Both the position numbers and the translations under genes were made by a program. Below are positions 1 through 14,500 of a stretch of DNA of 64,000 bases, piece by piece. Each line of letters begins with the position of its first letter. The stretch's first letter is position 1. Under the pieces are notes generated by a model. It was given only the letters and a program-made list of their open reading frames with translations. It was not told the origin of the DNA and made no database searches. This DNA is from Aspidiotus rigidus (lineage: Eukaryota; Arthropoda; Insecta; Hemiptera; Diaspididae). The DNA lies in assembly GCA_035079385.1 (NCBI GenBank), contig JAVHKY010000030.1, forward strand, positions 1,860,001 through 1,924,000. Reading direction: 5' to 3'.

Positions 1-1433
1 GAAGGCGGTACTTGTTCAACAAATCGATCAAATTTGACGTAGCAACTTTCCTCTCTTCTTCTGTACCCACATTGTGATCATCAATTATCATGCTGATTCT
101 ACCGCTAATGTTGTCTATCCTCCAGCCACCCTTTTCATCGTATCGATATACCAGAGCGTGATGAGATTGATAAGCACGAGATAAATAATATTCTAACTTT
201 TGTAGAGGGTCTCCAATTGGACTGACCAAACAGCCCAGCATCCATTCTTTATAAGGACGATCTTTGGAGTTTGCTTTTGCTGTCTTGGCTGTTAAAAACG
301 AGACTTCGTTCAAATTACACTCGCCAGTAAACTCATACGGATCCGGATTGAATCTAACTTTGTCAGCAAAGTAAGATGAATTCATGACAGATGCGCAAAC
401 ACGAAGTAATTTCGAATTCGATAATCTGCACAAAGGATCCTGCTTAATTGTTAGAGCTGGGAACACAATATTACATTAGTAAAATAACAGTTAATTTTTT
501 CAATAAAATAAAAAATATTCTAATGAACCCTCACTCTACTAATAAAATCTACCATCTTTTATCATTGATACCATATTCTCTCTTTCCCTTCCTTCAATCC
601 TTGTCTATCTCCGTTAAAATATGTATACTTTAATCCATAGTTGCACTATAGGAGGATTGTAATTTCCGTAATTATACTTGTCAACCTACCCTCATTCCTG
701 TTTTCTCGTATTTCCAAATATATGTTCTCAAGAACTTCTCTAGAATACTCTGGAGGTGCCATAGCGATGGCAGGTTCTTCGACCAATATCAATGGTACAC
801 AATGATTTCGTAAGGGCGCATAAATAAAACGAACCTGGAAAGGTTCACTGGTTGAAACATCAGATTTAGTGTTTAAATTGTACGGGTCAGAAACCAAATA
901 TAGATAGTGACGCCCTGAATGACGTATTTTAGTCAGGCAAGGAAACGTAAAATCTCTACGTTCTCCTGCGTATGTAATTCTATGACGATAAGTAAATATC
1001 CAATGCCCATCTTTCATCACATAATCGTGGAGCATTCTTTGGAAATATGGGTGGTCGTATTTAGGTCCAGCTGCGTCGGCACGAAGTACGTCTAAAATCG
1101 CGGTCATGTCTTCTACCGGGTCCTCCCGGGCATACAAATCAAAATAGGCGTTTTTTGTTATGGACAAACATATTTGTCTTCTGATTTCAGTGTTTTCTAT
1201 CGTATCTGGCTCGAAGGAGTGTTCTGAAATTTATCACATAACTGTATTAAGATGTCATACTTGTACGTCCACACTCAAGTCAGAACAAGGGTACCTATTT
1301 TCGAAACTTCGAACACGTCATTTACTTCTGACAATGATGTTACAGCCGCTAATTTAATACCATCAACTTCAGCTTTGGCTGAACGAGAAATGGACAAGAC
1401 GCCAATATACAAACATGAAAGGTAAAACGTCAT
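1..1433 (-). CDS. Secreted protein of unknown family, 5' part, runs off left edge
   Basis: I do not recognise this family. Three exons join in frame: 1295-1433 (start ATG at 1431-1433), 690-1223 and 1-456. Donors are ATAG|GTACC and GAGG|GTAGG; acceptors are TTTCAG|AA and CCCAG|CT, and the phases agree at both junctions. The ATG opens a hydrophobic stretch (LSCLYIGVLSI) followed by SAKA, a plausible signal peptide with cleavage near residue 21, so the product is probably secreted. About 376 residues are visible with no membrane segment, repeat or low-complexity tract. The middle is rich in charged and aromatic residues, with several cysteines (for example FPCLTK, NHCVP, GECNL). The frame is still open at base 1. 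Intron 1 is only 71 bp. The neighbour on the same strand is the IDE-like gene, about 4.1 kb upstream. I infer a real gene from the splice logic; no function can be assigned. Confidence 0.7.
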
Positions 1434-4400
1434 CTTCTACAATAATTGAGGCAAAGGTGACAACAATTGTAACGGGCACAAATGTTGTCTACACTATTCA
1501 AATCGAACTAAATGTGAAAGGTGCGAGTGGTTGCCAAATCGGCAGTTCTTGTATAATAAATAATACATAGCCTAACATCTTCTTCGGAAACTATACTTAT
1601 CTGATCCAATTGTGAAAATATTTGCGCGCACACTTTAGTGTGCCTGTGATTGAAGGGTTACGAACAATCAACATTAAACAACGATTGCGATGTCTATTTG
1701 TTTTTGAAATATCGTGATTTCTAAGCACGTAGTCTTCCTAAATTATGCCTTTCCTCTAACCCCTTATAGTTTTTCGCACAGAATTCCCACAAGAGGAGTC
1801 ACCGACACCCTTTTCAGTTCTTGACTGCCAACCAACTCACAACATGACAGTGTCGCAAGTCTTATTCCAAGCCAGAGCTCAGACCATTTCCGGACATACT
1901 TGTGGGCATTGAAAGTTGAGACGTAGAACAGTGCTACTAGCGTACGTGCTCTACCGATGTCTCACCACCAGCAAACGCGCTGTACGTCATGGAAATACCT
2001 CTTGCGAGGCCTAACTAAGACAACAGTCATTACGTAGTTCGAGCTGGGTCGTACTGTTTGCTAGGACGTTCTGATGGCAGACAAGATAGAAATGTAAGGG
2101 GCTGGCGACAATCGGATTCGAATTTACCAGATGGGCAAAATATAATTGAGTCTTCTGGAAGGAGAAGTGCCGGCTACCGCCGAAGATTGTGACGCTCGAA
2201 TCACAGCGTGAGAGCAAATGTACCCTGAGTCCTTGGTCTTCCAATATTTTGTGAAGTACAAAAAAGGGGTTCTTATTTATTCCAGCGAGTGATTAGCATA
2301 CAAACGAAACTTTTCTTGGGGGAGGGGGTAGGAGACTTGTAAGCTGTCCTCCTTATTGAGCCTCCCGAGTAACACAAACAAGCTTAGGAGTAGATCACAC
2401 TTCAACTTGTGGTAAAGTACGAAACCTCAGTAGAACACGTATGCTAGTAACACCTGTAGAACTTTTACAGTTTCTGTCCGAACAAGTGTTGAATAAGGAC
2501 TTAAGACGGTAAGGCTACAAGAGGAGAGCAGTGCTTCTCGGAAGACTTCTCCGTCTGTCCCACCTCCTCGTAATGGTAGATTTGCGAGCCTCGAAATCGA
2601 GAGAAAACCTAAAGTCTTGGTCAGAAGGTCAGAACTCAGTTTGCGTTTGTTGTTTGCCTTTGATAAATCTGTCACAGACAAATGCTCGAAAGTTGGAAAA
2701 AGATTGAAAGCGAAAGAACACAGAGTTTCTTGCAGTGCACAGAAAAGGAGAATAAATCATTCCAAGAGTCTTTTTAGTGATGTGAAACTAAACCAATATC
2801 ATGTCAAACGCTGTTTCATTGCAATGCACGAGGACTGCTTTCTGGAGTATGAGGAATGTTCTCGATCCACCATTAATCGTGTCTCTTGTAGACAATTTAT
2901 CAAGCCGTGATTGAATTATGATTTTTCTTGTATTTCGTTCAAGTCATCCCCGGTTACATTCCAGAAAATTAAGTGCACACCATTTTTATTTTTAAAAAAA
3001 GACCAAACGATACATGATGTACGATGCATGTTAGTAGATGCTTTCAACATTGAATTCCAATACGGTGCTTCATTTCCTATAATATATTCTATTAAAACAT
3101 TGGAATTGTACCCTCGCTCCTTTGTATTTTGAGCTCTCATGTGGTATTGATCGGTTTTTATTTGATCTCTGGTGTGTGGAAATTGCTAGGAAGCAAAACT
3201 GATTCGTTTCTGAATGTGTAGATGTCATTGATTTGAATAGCCTGTAATTTAAATAAATCATTTATTAATACAGTACCCAATAGGGACCTGGCTAAAGATA
3301 GAGGGTAAAGAGGACGCACGTCACTGTACCTAAAATAAGAAGAATTAGCGTTCCTCACAGCAGTTTGGACTGAGTAGGGTGGCAAAGCGGCGATCGTCGG
3401 AGGCCCGTAAAAATTTGTTACCCCAAAAATTAGAAATAAACGAAAAATGGAGATACACTTTTTTATTTTTTTGTATTTATTATCCCTAGTTTATCGTTAT
3501 TTTCTTGGTGGAGGAGGGGAGGGGGGTGGAATTTTAGTAATCGCCACGGAACCCATAGCGAGCCAGTCCGACCCTGGTTCATAGGAATTAAGAAGAATAC
3601 TATTAGTGAGATTCAAAAAGGGAAGATTTTTTTTATGGCTTATAGTAATGCCTATCTTAATAATTTGAGGAATCTTGTTACCTTTGGTGACCAAATTTCA
3701 AAGTCAAAAGTGTAGGTCAGCCCGATCCCCTCCCTACCTGATCCAAGGACTAATTCTTTAATCGAAATTCCTTCATGTTGGTCTAAGTCGTTTTGGAAAA
3801 GTTCATTCAGTAGTTTGAAAAGAGTTCTGAGGCCTGCAGTTTCCTTCCTATCTTCGATGACCGAATGTCGGATCCTAGGATCAAAATTTTATTGAGTCTT
3901 CTAATGTAGGTCAAGGTCATTTTGATCGAGGTCATAACCTGGCTCACTAACGACGGAGGCTTTCGAACTCCGATCCTGACGTCATCAAAGGACTTGAAAA
4001 ATTGTCTTGAAACAATATTTTCTGCTAATCGTAGTAGATACCTAATCGGCTACATATTTTTAGTAGGGAACCCACTATCACTTTCGTTGGGAGATATCTT
4101 CAGGAAATCTCCGCGAGCCTAATAACGTCATCACGTCCGCCAAAACGCGGGACTTGGAAAAATTGAGGTTTCCTTAACAATGTTAAGCCCGCTGTCCCGA
4201 GAATTTTTCCACGTGCCCCTCCTATCATATAAGGCTTAGAGCCTGAAGTTTTTCTAAATCCCCCTTCTATCATATATAGCTCGAGAGTTGAAATTTTTCA
4301 AAGTCCCCTCTCCGTGACGTCATCAACCTCGTGACATCATCAATTCTATGACGTCATCAACCTCGGGCCGCTGGCCCCGACAAAAGGGATAGCGGGTTGC

Positions 4401-4564
4401 CCGCTAAAAAACGCACTATCATTTCGACCTCTAGGGTAGTGTGGAACTGAATTGAGAAAACACGAATTTTCCAAAATCTCCTTTCATCATTAGACAAGAA
4501 TTCAAAATTTTTCAAGTCCCTTCCTATCATACTATGGAGAAAGAAAGAAAGAAAAGAGAATCTA

Positions 4565-4570
4565 AACAAA

Positions 4571-4601
<31 letters not shown>

Positions 4602-4672
4602 GTGAATAAATAAATAAATAAATAGGTAGATAAATGAATAGACAAATAAATAAATAAATAAATAAATAAATA
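4565..4672. repeat. (TAAA)n microsatellite
   Basis: Runs of AAATAAATAAAT with a few interruptions (GTGAATAAA, TAGGTAGATAAATG) cover about 110 bp. The long minus-strand open frame across it is a by-product of the tetranucleotide, giving an FIYLFIYLF pattern. Confidence 0.9.
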
Positions 4673-4676
4673 AAAA

Positions 4677-5240
4677 CGACGGCTTCCTTAACGAAGTTAA
4701 ACGAGGAACGCAGGGAGCCTGTTTTATGAGTCAAATGGGATTTGGTATTGAAAATTCAAGGAAGCCCAGACCTAGATAAAGCTAGTATAAAGAAGGCCTA
4801 GACCTACTATAAGCCTAGTATAATATAGTTTGAGAGTCTAAATTTTTTTCGAATCTCTTTATCCAAGTCCCTCTCCTATCATATATGGCTCGAGAATCAA
4901 AATTTTTCCAAGTTTTTCGCTGGACGGCGGACGGTGGACACCGGACACCTGACGGCGCAAGGCAAATTTCTCAAAAATCCCCCCCATAAAACAGGTTTCC
5001 TGTTAAAAGCAAAATTCTTCCGAGTCCATTCTGGCTGGACGACGTCGGACGGTGGACAGCAAGAGTTTCAAAAAAAAAAAAAAAAAACCATAGAATAGGT
5101 TCTCTGTTAAAAAAAGACGACTTCCTCAACGAAATTAAACGAGAAATGCAGGGAACTTGTTTTATAAGTCAAACTGGTTTTAGTATTGAAAATTCAACAA
5201 AGCCTAGACCTAGTATACGAGTAAATTAGTAAAAAGGAGG
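4677..5240 (+). repeat. Two copies of dispersed repeat R-A
   Basis: The phrase CGGCTTCCTTAACGAAGTTA, then CAGGGAACCTGTTTTATGAG, then a section ending in CTAGACCTAG occurs at about 4677-4830 and again, diverged, at 5109-5240. The same family recurs at 36866, inverted at 37260-37440, at 48860, and in part at 12725 and 30980. No open frame is conserved among copies. It looks like a non-autonomous interspersed repeat of unknown class. Confidence 0.7.
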
Positions 5241-5538
5241 CCCTTGAAATTTTTTTGAATTGACCCTGTGACGTCACGATCTGATGACGTCATAGGTCAG
5301 TTTTCGCCAGACGGCGTTGAGCAAATTTTTCAAAAAAACCCACATGGAACATGCTCCCAGTTAAAATTCGACCTCCGAGCTACATCGAGCAGCTAACGAA
5401 AAGAGCTGCGAGTTTTTTTGAGCTATTATCATAAAAATGGGATCAGGCGCGGAGAAAATCCTCTATTTTCGAAGAGCATTAGTGTCCAACTCCTAATTTT
5501 GGGTAGCTGAACCCGCCACAGTAATTTTTTTCTTCTTT

Positions 5539-8500
5539 TTATAGATCATAAAATAAAATTACTTCAGATAGTTTGCCTTTGGAAATTTTTGGCTTCGTTT
5601 GTTGAATACTTTTAGGAAAAAGTTTGAGTACAAACTTGCGTCGCTTAACGGATGACACGTTAAGCACTTCCTGAGTGAAAATAAACAAACAATAATGCTC
5701 GTTCGATTATTGCATACTCCTCTGAAAAAATGGCTAAATGCTTTTCTTCTAACCATGACAAAACCCAGAAAATCTGTCTTTTTCAAGTTTTGCAATCGTT
5801 CGATGCTCGTGTTTGTTCGGTCAAAATTGTAATACCGATTTGAAATTTCACACCAATATCTATAACATAGTTCGTGCAGATAATTTGGTTTCATTGATAC
5901 TTTTTGTTTGAATAATTCGAATCGCTCGTCTGACATTTCTTTCACTAAAGCCTACCAAAAACATATAGATGATACCATCAATTAGGTACTTCTTTCGACG
6001 ATACTCGAGAAACTTTTGATTTCCCGAATTACTTACAAGTAAATCGGACAAGAATTCTTCCAGCTTTGAATCTACGTGCCGTTGATCCTTTTCCGACCGC
6101 ATTATGAATACAAATGCTTTCAATCCATGGGTATCGTACACAGTACACTATGATACATATATTCTAAATGCAATGAAACATCTTATCATAATAGCGAGCG
6201 AGACAAAGGAAAGAAGAAATTTCACCTTAGCTTCTTCTGTAAAATTTTTACGGCACGATTCGTCAATGATTGCTAGTAATAAATAACTTGCCACATCTCT
6301 CAAAATAGATGGACTGGTACTGAGTTGAAAGTATGCGGTATAGAGGTAAGTACGAGAAGTAGAATCTTCATTTTCGACATGATAAATGGAAGAAGAACCT
6401 TGGAAAAAATAAAAAAACAAAAAAGAATAGTGTACATAATTTTCCTGTTACCTTGGGTGCTTTTTCCAAATTCGTAACGTAGGTCAAAGTGATTAGGTTC
6501 ACTTTTTTTCATCGTACCGTACATGATACGAATAAGTCTCTAGAGGTCATTTGCGATAAAAAGCGAGACTTCAAATTTCAAAGTGTGACGTCGGGGTTCT
6601 TTAGGTCAAGGCCAATTGAAACCTTGTACGAAATACAAATCGCACCGCATTTCGGCTAAATAGCTTTTCTCCAGCGTGATACAAACTTAGCCTCACGAGT
6701 CCTCTCCTGTCTTTATAATTATCCAGGTCAATTGAGATCAGGGACACAAATTCGAGGTCCTTTGGATCAAGGTATTTGTATAAGACACGTTCCGGCCCTT
6801 CTCCTTCCACCATGAACTGCCTTAGAACTTGACCACAATTATAATGGCGATAGAGAAGTCAAAAGAGGTAGATGAGGCTACCATAGGAGACCTCTAGACC
6901 ACCCCGGTGGTGGTGCAATTTCAGGAATAAAGAGCGGAGGTTCTTGGGGGTAGAGGCAGGAAAAATTCGTCTACGATTTTTCAAGTCTCAAAGTTATGGT
7001 CTTCCGCTCTTACGCAAATTCTGGAATAGGGAATATAGATTTGGTCAAGACATGAAACAAATCGAAATAAAAAGAGACGCGAATACAAGTATGATATGAG
7101 TAACGTAATCTTCTGTTGAGTTTGACGAATATAACATCTTACCACCAGATATTTCCACGTATCGACGCCTCATCACTTCTTGTGGTAACAATCCCCGGCT
7201 CGAATGAAATGCTTCGTTCAAAATATCAACAATATCCGTAGCTTTCTACCGTGGAAAAGGAGAAGAAAAAAAAAAGAAGGAAAAACAGATAAAGAAAAGT
7301 TTACAGAACTCGTACAACGCTGCGCTGGATCATGTAAAATGCTAACTTCTTTTGTGCAGTTTCCATGTACGAAAGCTTGAACGAAAATACGTTGAAAGAC
7401 TTCCGATAGAAACTTTTTCAAATCTTGATACTGCAACACTAGCATAAATTATTATTTAATACTATATTCTACCTGAAAAATCAAACTTTGTGACCCATTA
7501 TTCGTAATTAACTTACGTTTTCCAGCATTGAAAAAATCGTCCACAGTCCAGCCATTGTCGTACAGTAGGTATTGGATATAGGATTCGTCCTCAGTAATTT
7601 TGCTTTTTCCGCTTCGAAACAACTAAAAAAAAATGATAATAATAAAAATCGTCAAATATACGGGTTCTGTGTAGGTAAATGAAAGAAGTATTTCCAAATG
7701 AAATGTCCTCAGTGGAAGATAAGAAGAAAAAACAAGAAAAGATTATGTGGCCCTGCACAGAGGTAGCAAAGAACTCATCTGATCTTTCTGAGAATTTTTT
7801 TAAATCCAACATCTAGGTGGAACTCATGAGTCGCAATTATGCAAGGACTTCTTCTATGTATTGTAGCACGTGACTCACACTTTTTTCGAGTCACAGACAT
7901 GAATCAGCCAACTTTTCTCTCTGTTCCTGAGCCGAGACTTTTCCAAATCCTTCAAATAGATCAACCAACTCCCTCAATTGTTTTTGATTCGAGACTTCTT
8001 AAGGTCCTCCTACTTTTGCTTTCGTATCAAATCGTTTCTGTCTCATCCTTCTTATAAATAGCTCGAGATTTGAAAATTAAATTCATGTAGCGAGAAAACG
8101 GTACGTGAACAAAATTATGACATTAGTCGCGATACGAAATTCTGAGACGGGGGGGGGGGGGGGGGGGCTAGCTGCATGGACCTCCGAAGAAGATGACAAG
8201 AGTTGGATCCTTGTATTGAAAGCATTCAAATTTCAACCATTAAAGTGCAATATCCAAGCTAGGATCTCAAAGCATTACCTTGTCGAGCGTGATTTTGAAG
8301 TTCTCTTCTGTCACTTCATTCCCAAAATTTGTGAGTTTAGAAACAACTGTTTTCAATAAAACTGCTAATTTGTCACTGAAAGCGCTCAATTTGATCTGAG
8401 TGGTTGAAGAATATGTATACATTTTAGGAGCAAAGAAAATAAGTTTTACGAAATTATTTTTCATACATTTAATCCTTGATCGCTTTGTAATACTTCCCAA

Positions 8501-11500
8501 TAAATCGACTTGAAACCATTTAGATTTGGATAATATAACGTCTCACTTAATGTCGATTGGATTAACGCCTGAAATAAGCACCACATGAATTTTCCAAATG
8601 GGTCACAATGTGATTTCGAGCTGGAAACATAGATACCGTACCTTGGAATATTATCTCCATTCATCGTAATTTTTTTAAATATAGGGATAGTCTTAAAATT
8701 TACTTAGCTCGACTCCTATCATGCAAGCTTTTGATGAGTCTTATTTCAAGGAGAATACTATACTATTATCGGCTTAGGTACTGTAAATCTTCTCCTCGCA
8801 ATTTCTCATCTCTTACCGCTGGTCATTAACCTTACTCTTTGGGACAATAGCCTAGAATATCGAAGTGAATAACTAGATATTGCACCTTCTCATACGTTTA
8901 GCTAATTCTCATATTTTACCAGATATATTATTAGGTAAGAAAAAAATAATAAATAGTGCTACTCTTTTGTTTTAGATCCTCGCTTGCGGTAGAAAAAAAA
9001 GATAATGTGAACTCCTAGAGTGATTGTCGGGTTCATGTTTTATTGACTCATTGATGACGATATAACAATTGAGTAGGAATTCTTTTGATGGTATTCTTAA
9101 TCGATTTTCAAGGGAAAGTTAGAATTTAGATCCTCTCATTTTGACACCGTACGTATCTTCGTCAAAATTTCAATTACCTTGTCAGCTCAATGTTCGCGAA
9201 CAGCACGGGAACTTGAAATTCGTCATCTTGTTTGAACCACACTTCTAAAACTGATGACTTATGTATTATATATGGATTCTTTGGTTCCTGGAAATCAAAT
9301 CATATAAAATTTTTCTAGCGCTTGGTTGTGAGGATACTAATTTTTCAGTTATGCGGGGTCCCCATGATCAGTAAGAAAGAGATCGAGAAGTACTCTTTTT
9401 ACAATTTCTTATTTATAATGAGAAGAGTTTTTCTAAGTAAATATGAGGTAAAAAGCCTATACGCAAATTCTTTTGGCTTTATCCATAACATTTGAAATAA
9501 TTTCACACGGTTAAACCGCATAAACTTACATCTTCGGCGATAGGATAAACTTCAAATTGTTTTGGCAAAAATTCATTTAAAGATGGGAGCTGCAATCCCT
9601 TGACATATTGTTTGGTTTTCCAGTTCTACAATCGATAAGAACATACAAATAATGTTTCAAATATTCTAAGCATGATTTTTAGATACTAGGGATGTATTTA
9701 CGAGTGTGATGAGGATGAGTTGAAGAACTGATAACTGCCCCTCCAAAGTTGAAAAATTTGCTTTCAAATATCATAAAATCTTGTTCAAAACCCCCTTCAA
9801 AAATTTTCTTCATGAGCCACTGCAAGACACCGTGTAAAAAGTATTTATGATCAAAACCGCGTCATATAAAATTTTCAAGTTATCAAGTTCCCGAAACTAG
9901 ACTAGAAAAAAACTGTAGCTCAATAATTTATCCATATCTCATAATCAGGATCGTGGCGTGGCCATCGGGCCGGGTCGATCTTCTTTCGAGTTTCCTAAGA
10001 TTCGGAGATAGGGCTAATGAGTTCTGTACAGTACGAGTACTAATATTGTCGTATTTTAAAGGCAAATTCCTCTTCTCCCAAAATTTTTGTACAAGAATTA
10101 ATTCTTTTGAAGAAGTGTAAGCGTTATTAAGGGATTTAGCCCTTCTTCCCGCACTCCAAAATTTCCTGGCTCACTCTTGCGCCATCTCTCACCTTTATTC
10201 AGATATCACGTACTCACGTTATTTTTTATTTTATGCACCGCGTGAATACGCTTCAAGCCTTAATGATTTTGTCAGCAATTGGATGAATTACGAAAAATAG
10301 TTGCATTACGTTTAGAAACTCAATATTTGAAAAGAAAAGGTCACAAATTTTACCGACCTCCAATACTTCATTTGAGATCTTTTCGACTCCATAACTTGTT
10401 TTGTAATATTTTTCCACACGAGATATTTTTTTTTTAATAGACTGGCTGACGATTGAGATGCTACAGTCGAATCAAAAGGAAAACGGAAATAGTAATAAGA
10501 TTAATAGAGTGAAATTAAAATTTGGAACTAAGATAAGAAAAAAAAAAAATTATTCAATCAAAGTAGAGATTTTCTGGCATAGCCAAATAAATAAAGATCA
10601 TGTTTCATGTCCTCTGGTATATATTTTAAGACCACGTCTGCTTTGTACCATGGCCTAGCTTCTAAATTTTTTTCACAGAGGCGTACATAGGCCCCGTTCT
10701 TGGACTAATATAGGCGTGCAGGAAGAAAGCCGGATAGGAACAGGGGTAAGTCACCTATCCTAGGAACGGTGGCGGTTTGGCTCAGCCAGTCAAAACGGCG
10801 GCGAACCAAGTTAAAGTTAAAGGAGCTATTGCCTATATTGCTACAGACGCATGTCATCAGCCCCAGTCATCGCGGGCGTCCTGGACCAGCTGTTGCAAAT
10901 TGTAGCAGCGGGTCTCTCTTACGCGCAGTCATACACGTCCAGCTCACCCAAATCACGAGCACCCAACTAACAAACAATTGCAAAACATAGACACGGTGGA
11001 TGCCAATATAAACTCCGGAGGTGAAATACTCCAATGCTCGGATCTTCAGGTCGGGAGCACTTAGTCACTCCCATGGAAGATGTGGAAAATCGTATCTTGG
11101 AATGCAATAACGTTCCTGAACATAACAAGAAGCGGAAGGTCTGAGACAAGGACGATCCCAGTGGACACGGAGCTGAGCAGACTGAACGTTGGTCCCGAAT
11201 ATCGGAAAGTGGCTCCCTCAGTTACTGTTGCGGAAGAAAGGCAGCATAGTGTAGGGTTTGCAATTGAGAATAACCTAGCGGACTACATGGCATCGCTGAC
11301 CATAGTGCTAAATAAGAGGAAAATGACGCTAAGACTTGAAACACCTGATAATGAAAATGAATTTGTCAACCTTATCAGTGCTTACACCCGGGTCCCCACA
11401 ATGAAGCCAAGCGAAGAGGTAAAAGAGGAATTCTGCAAACGGCTGAGCTGTACAATTGAGAAGATACCACTCAAGGAGAAGTTACTAATGATGGGAGGGG

Positions 11501-14500
11501 CAGGCCAGCGAAATCTAGGCACGAAGATAAATATCTCCAAAACAAGGATATTGGCCTTGAATACTGGGAGAATTCTGACACTAAAAATACACCATGAGGA
11601 GGTAGAACAAGTCGACGAATTTTACAGCCAATAATTTGCTAGATACAGAGATCAACCTCCGGCTCAGAAACGCGTCTCAAGTACTGTACAAATTCAAACT
11701 CAGAGTGCTCACAAAATACTCGTTTTCAAGGCCACCGTGCTGCCCGCCTATGGCAGTGAGGCGTGGACAGTCTATCGGCACCAAGTAAAGGCATTAGAGA
11801 AATTCCTTCAAAGAAGTCTACGGAACATAATGGCGGTCCACTGGTATCAATACCAAGATCTTGGAGCGTGCTGACTGGCCAACAATCGAATACCTCATCG
11901 CACGAAACCATCTACGCCAAGTTGGGCACTTCAAACGCATGGAGGACCATCGCCTCCCAAGCAGGTTCTGTATGGTGAATTGCTGAGCGCTAAGTGCAGT
12001 GCGGGAGGACAGCAAAAACGGTATAGGAAAATATCAAAGCTGTCCCCAGGGATATGAATGGGAAAAAATTGCAAACGATCGGAATGAATGGCGCCAATAT
12101 TGCTCTTCCAACAAAGGAACATTCAGAAAGAGCGAGGCCCGGACGAAAGAGGAACGAGGACCCAGGAGAACTTTATTTGCGACGTCTGCGGAAGGCAAAT
12201 CACTTCCAAAATAGGCATCATTAGCTATGTCAAAACTCATAACCAAAGAACTAGATGAGCGAATACTCGACACCACGATTTCGTTACGAAGAAGAAGAAG
12301 TGTACTGTAAGTTAAGCTATGTAGTCCACAGGGGGTGAACGAGCATATGTATATCAACATTAGAGACGTCATTAGCTCGCGACATCATAACCATCCAAGA
12401 TGGCTGCCTGCGACGCCATCATCAGTACCCGTGACAGTTGCCTGTAAGGTCATCAGCATTCAGAACGTCATCAGCTCGGGCTTTCTCTTTTCCGTACTCT
12501 CGTCTATTCTCTGGATCACTCACTCCACTCGTAAGCCTCCCAACAGTACCCATTATATTAGGCCCAATAGTAATACTGCTCGAGTCTCACTTGAAAAGGG
12601 TCTTCGGGTCACGGCTGATGAGGTCATACTTGCAGATTTCAAAATTGAGGTACTACTCTTTAACGGTTGATGACGTCATAGTTTATTATATTAACGGAAG
12701 AGAGGCATACAGTACACATGACTATTAGGGCCTAGACCTAGTGCTAGTATAAACTGCATAGAACAAAATGTTTGAGAGGAAGCTTAGACCTAGTATAAAG
12801 ATAACATAGTCAAGTGCACGCACACGCGAATTTCGCAATTGAGGCAGGGGAGAGAGGAGGTTAGAACTACATGAAACATGTCAATAATAATAAGAGAAAT
12901 GAATAAAAATTACTTCACATTATCTGGTTGTAGACAGCATAAAAATTTTTGGACTAGAAGTGGTTTCCATTCATAGCCACCTTTATAAAATTGGTACCAC
13001 AAAATATTTTCAAGTGGAATATTCTGGAGAATACAAAGCCATGATAAGTATTTTATTTTCGCAAGTGTAGTCTATGCGATATATTATCGAGCCTAGACGG
13101 TAATAAGAAAAAAGTTTAATGAGGTTTCTTTGCGTACTTGAGAATGGAGTGCTGGGGCTGTCGATTTCAAAAACGAATAGATACCGAACTCACAAAGATC
13201 GTGAATGACAGTGATCTAATAACTATTCACTAATAGGTCGATAGATTAAGAAACTTTTAGAGCAAACCTGCATATCGTAGGCCAAAGACTTGGTAGTTGC
13301 CAGAGGCTCTACATTATTTGGTACTGTATTTTCAAAAGCTAGTTCATACACCATCGTTACTTCTTCGAACATCTCTTTTCGAATCCCATCGCTATTTAAC
13401 AGATGAATGTACTAAATGACAAAATGCCATAAATCATGAATTATTTCGTGCAATTTTTGTACATCTTATTGATTAATTTTGCTTTAGGAATCCATTTGAC
13501 CTGAAATATGAGATTGACAATTTCATCAATACGTTCTAAACCGATATCCGTGAGATAACATGAAATTGTATAAAAAGCTATTCCTGCAGGAGCGGTGTAA
13601 GTGGTCTCCAGGTATTCACATAAGTGTCTTTTTGTAACTAAAGTGTGTAAAGTACCGGGTCCCTTATGAAGTAGCAAATAAGAGATGTACATCTCAGGCT
13701 AAATTATTAAAAATTCGCAAGTTATTAACTCATTCATAATGATATGGTGCATTTATGATGCGTAATCACTTACTGCTGTTTCGAATTGGCCACGAACATC
13801 TGGAACGGGGAAATTGAGACGTAAAAGCTGCAACTTCTTTGCGAAAGGAACGATATAAATTTTGTGTTTCAATTGTTCTTCTCCCCAAGGATGAAATTTC
13901 GAGTAATTAACCATTTGTCTCGCGTCTTTATCTTCAACACGTTCGAATAAAGGTACCACCGTTTCTTCTAATACGTCTAAACTTTCTGTCACAAGAAAGA
14001 TCAAGTCTCATTCAGATATTCCCATCACGGATTAAGGGAGAATGAGCTACATCAAGTCAAACAATGAAAATTAGCTGCTAAATCAAAAAGTAACAAATGT
14101 GTCACACAAATATTTTTGTTTTGTATTACTTCTAAATTTATACATCAATAAGTAGAAACTGCTTTACGTCTTTAAACTTTGACCACAATATGTCTTATTG
14201 ATATCATTATGAAATGCCAAAGCCAAGAAAATTGGACGTTATATTTGACAAAGTTCTTCCATCTAATTTTACGGCTAGTCACTCATCACTAATACCATTA
14301 AAATTAAGGTATTGAGCCACCCATGATGACGAAGTGTCAGTTTTTGATATTATTTTATACCTTTCAATCTTTATTTAAGTACCTATGGCTTGTTCACGTG
14401 TCGTAAAAAAGGAAGGACGCAGTTTCTAATGACCTGCACGGATTTAAAAAGAGTCGAAAATTCAAAAAAATAAAAAAAATTAGATAATGCTCTCCTTCTT

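Larger units (their letters stand above)
1434..5538. other. Intergenic region, repeat-rich
   Basis: No gene could be supported here. About 1.4-3.4 kb is unique-looking AT-rich DNA; its open frames (for example 2617-2910 plus) have no recognisable family or splice context. From about 3.7 kb the text is made of dispersed repeats: a phrase like TCAAGGTCA, CRE-like TGACGTCATCA phrases near 4310-4360, a tetranucleotide microsatellite, and two copies of the repeat that begins CGGCTTCCTTAACGAAGTTA. Confidence 0.5.

Noticed and set aside
2617..2910. 97-codon plus-strand frame with several cysteines
   Set aside because: No signal peptide, splice context or family; cysteine spacing is not regular.
4357..4734. 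125-codon minus-strand frame rich in FIYLF repeats
   Set aside because: It is the translation of a TAAA microsatellite and repeat R-A, not a gene.
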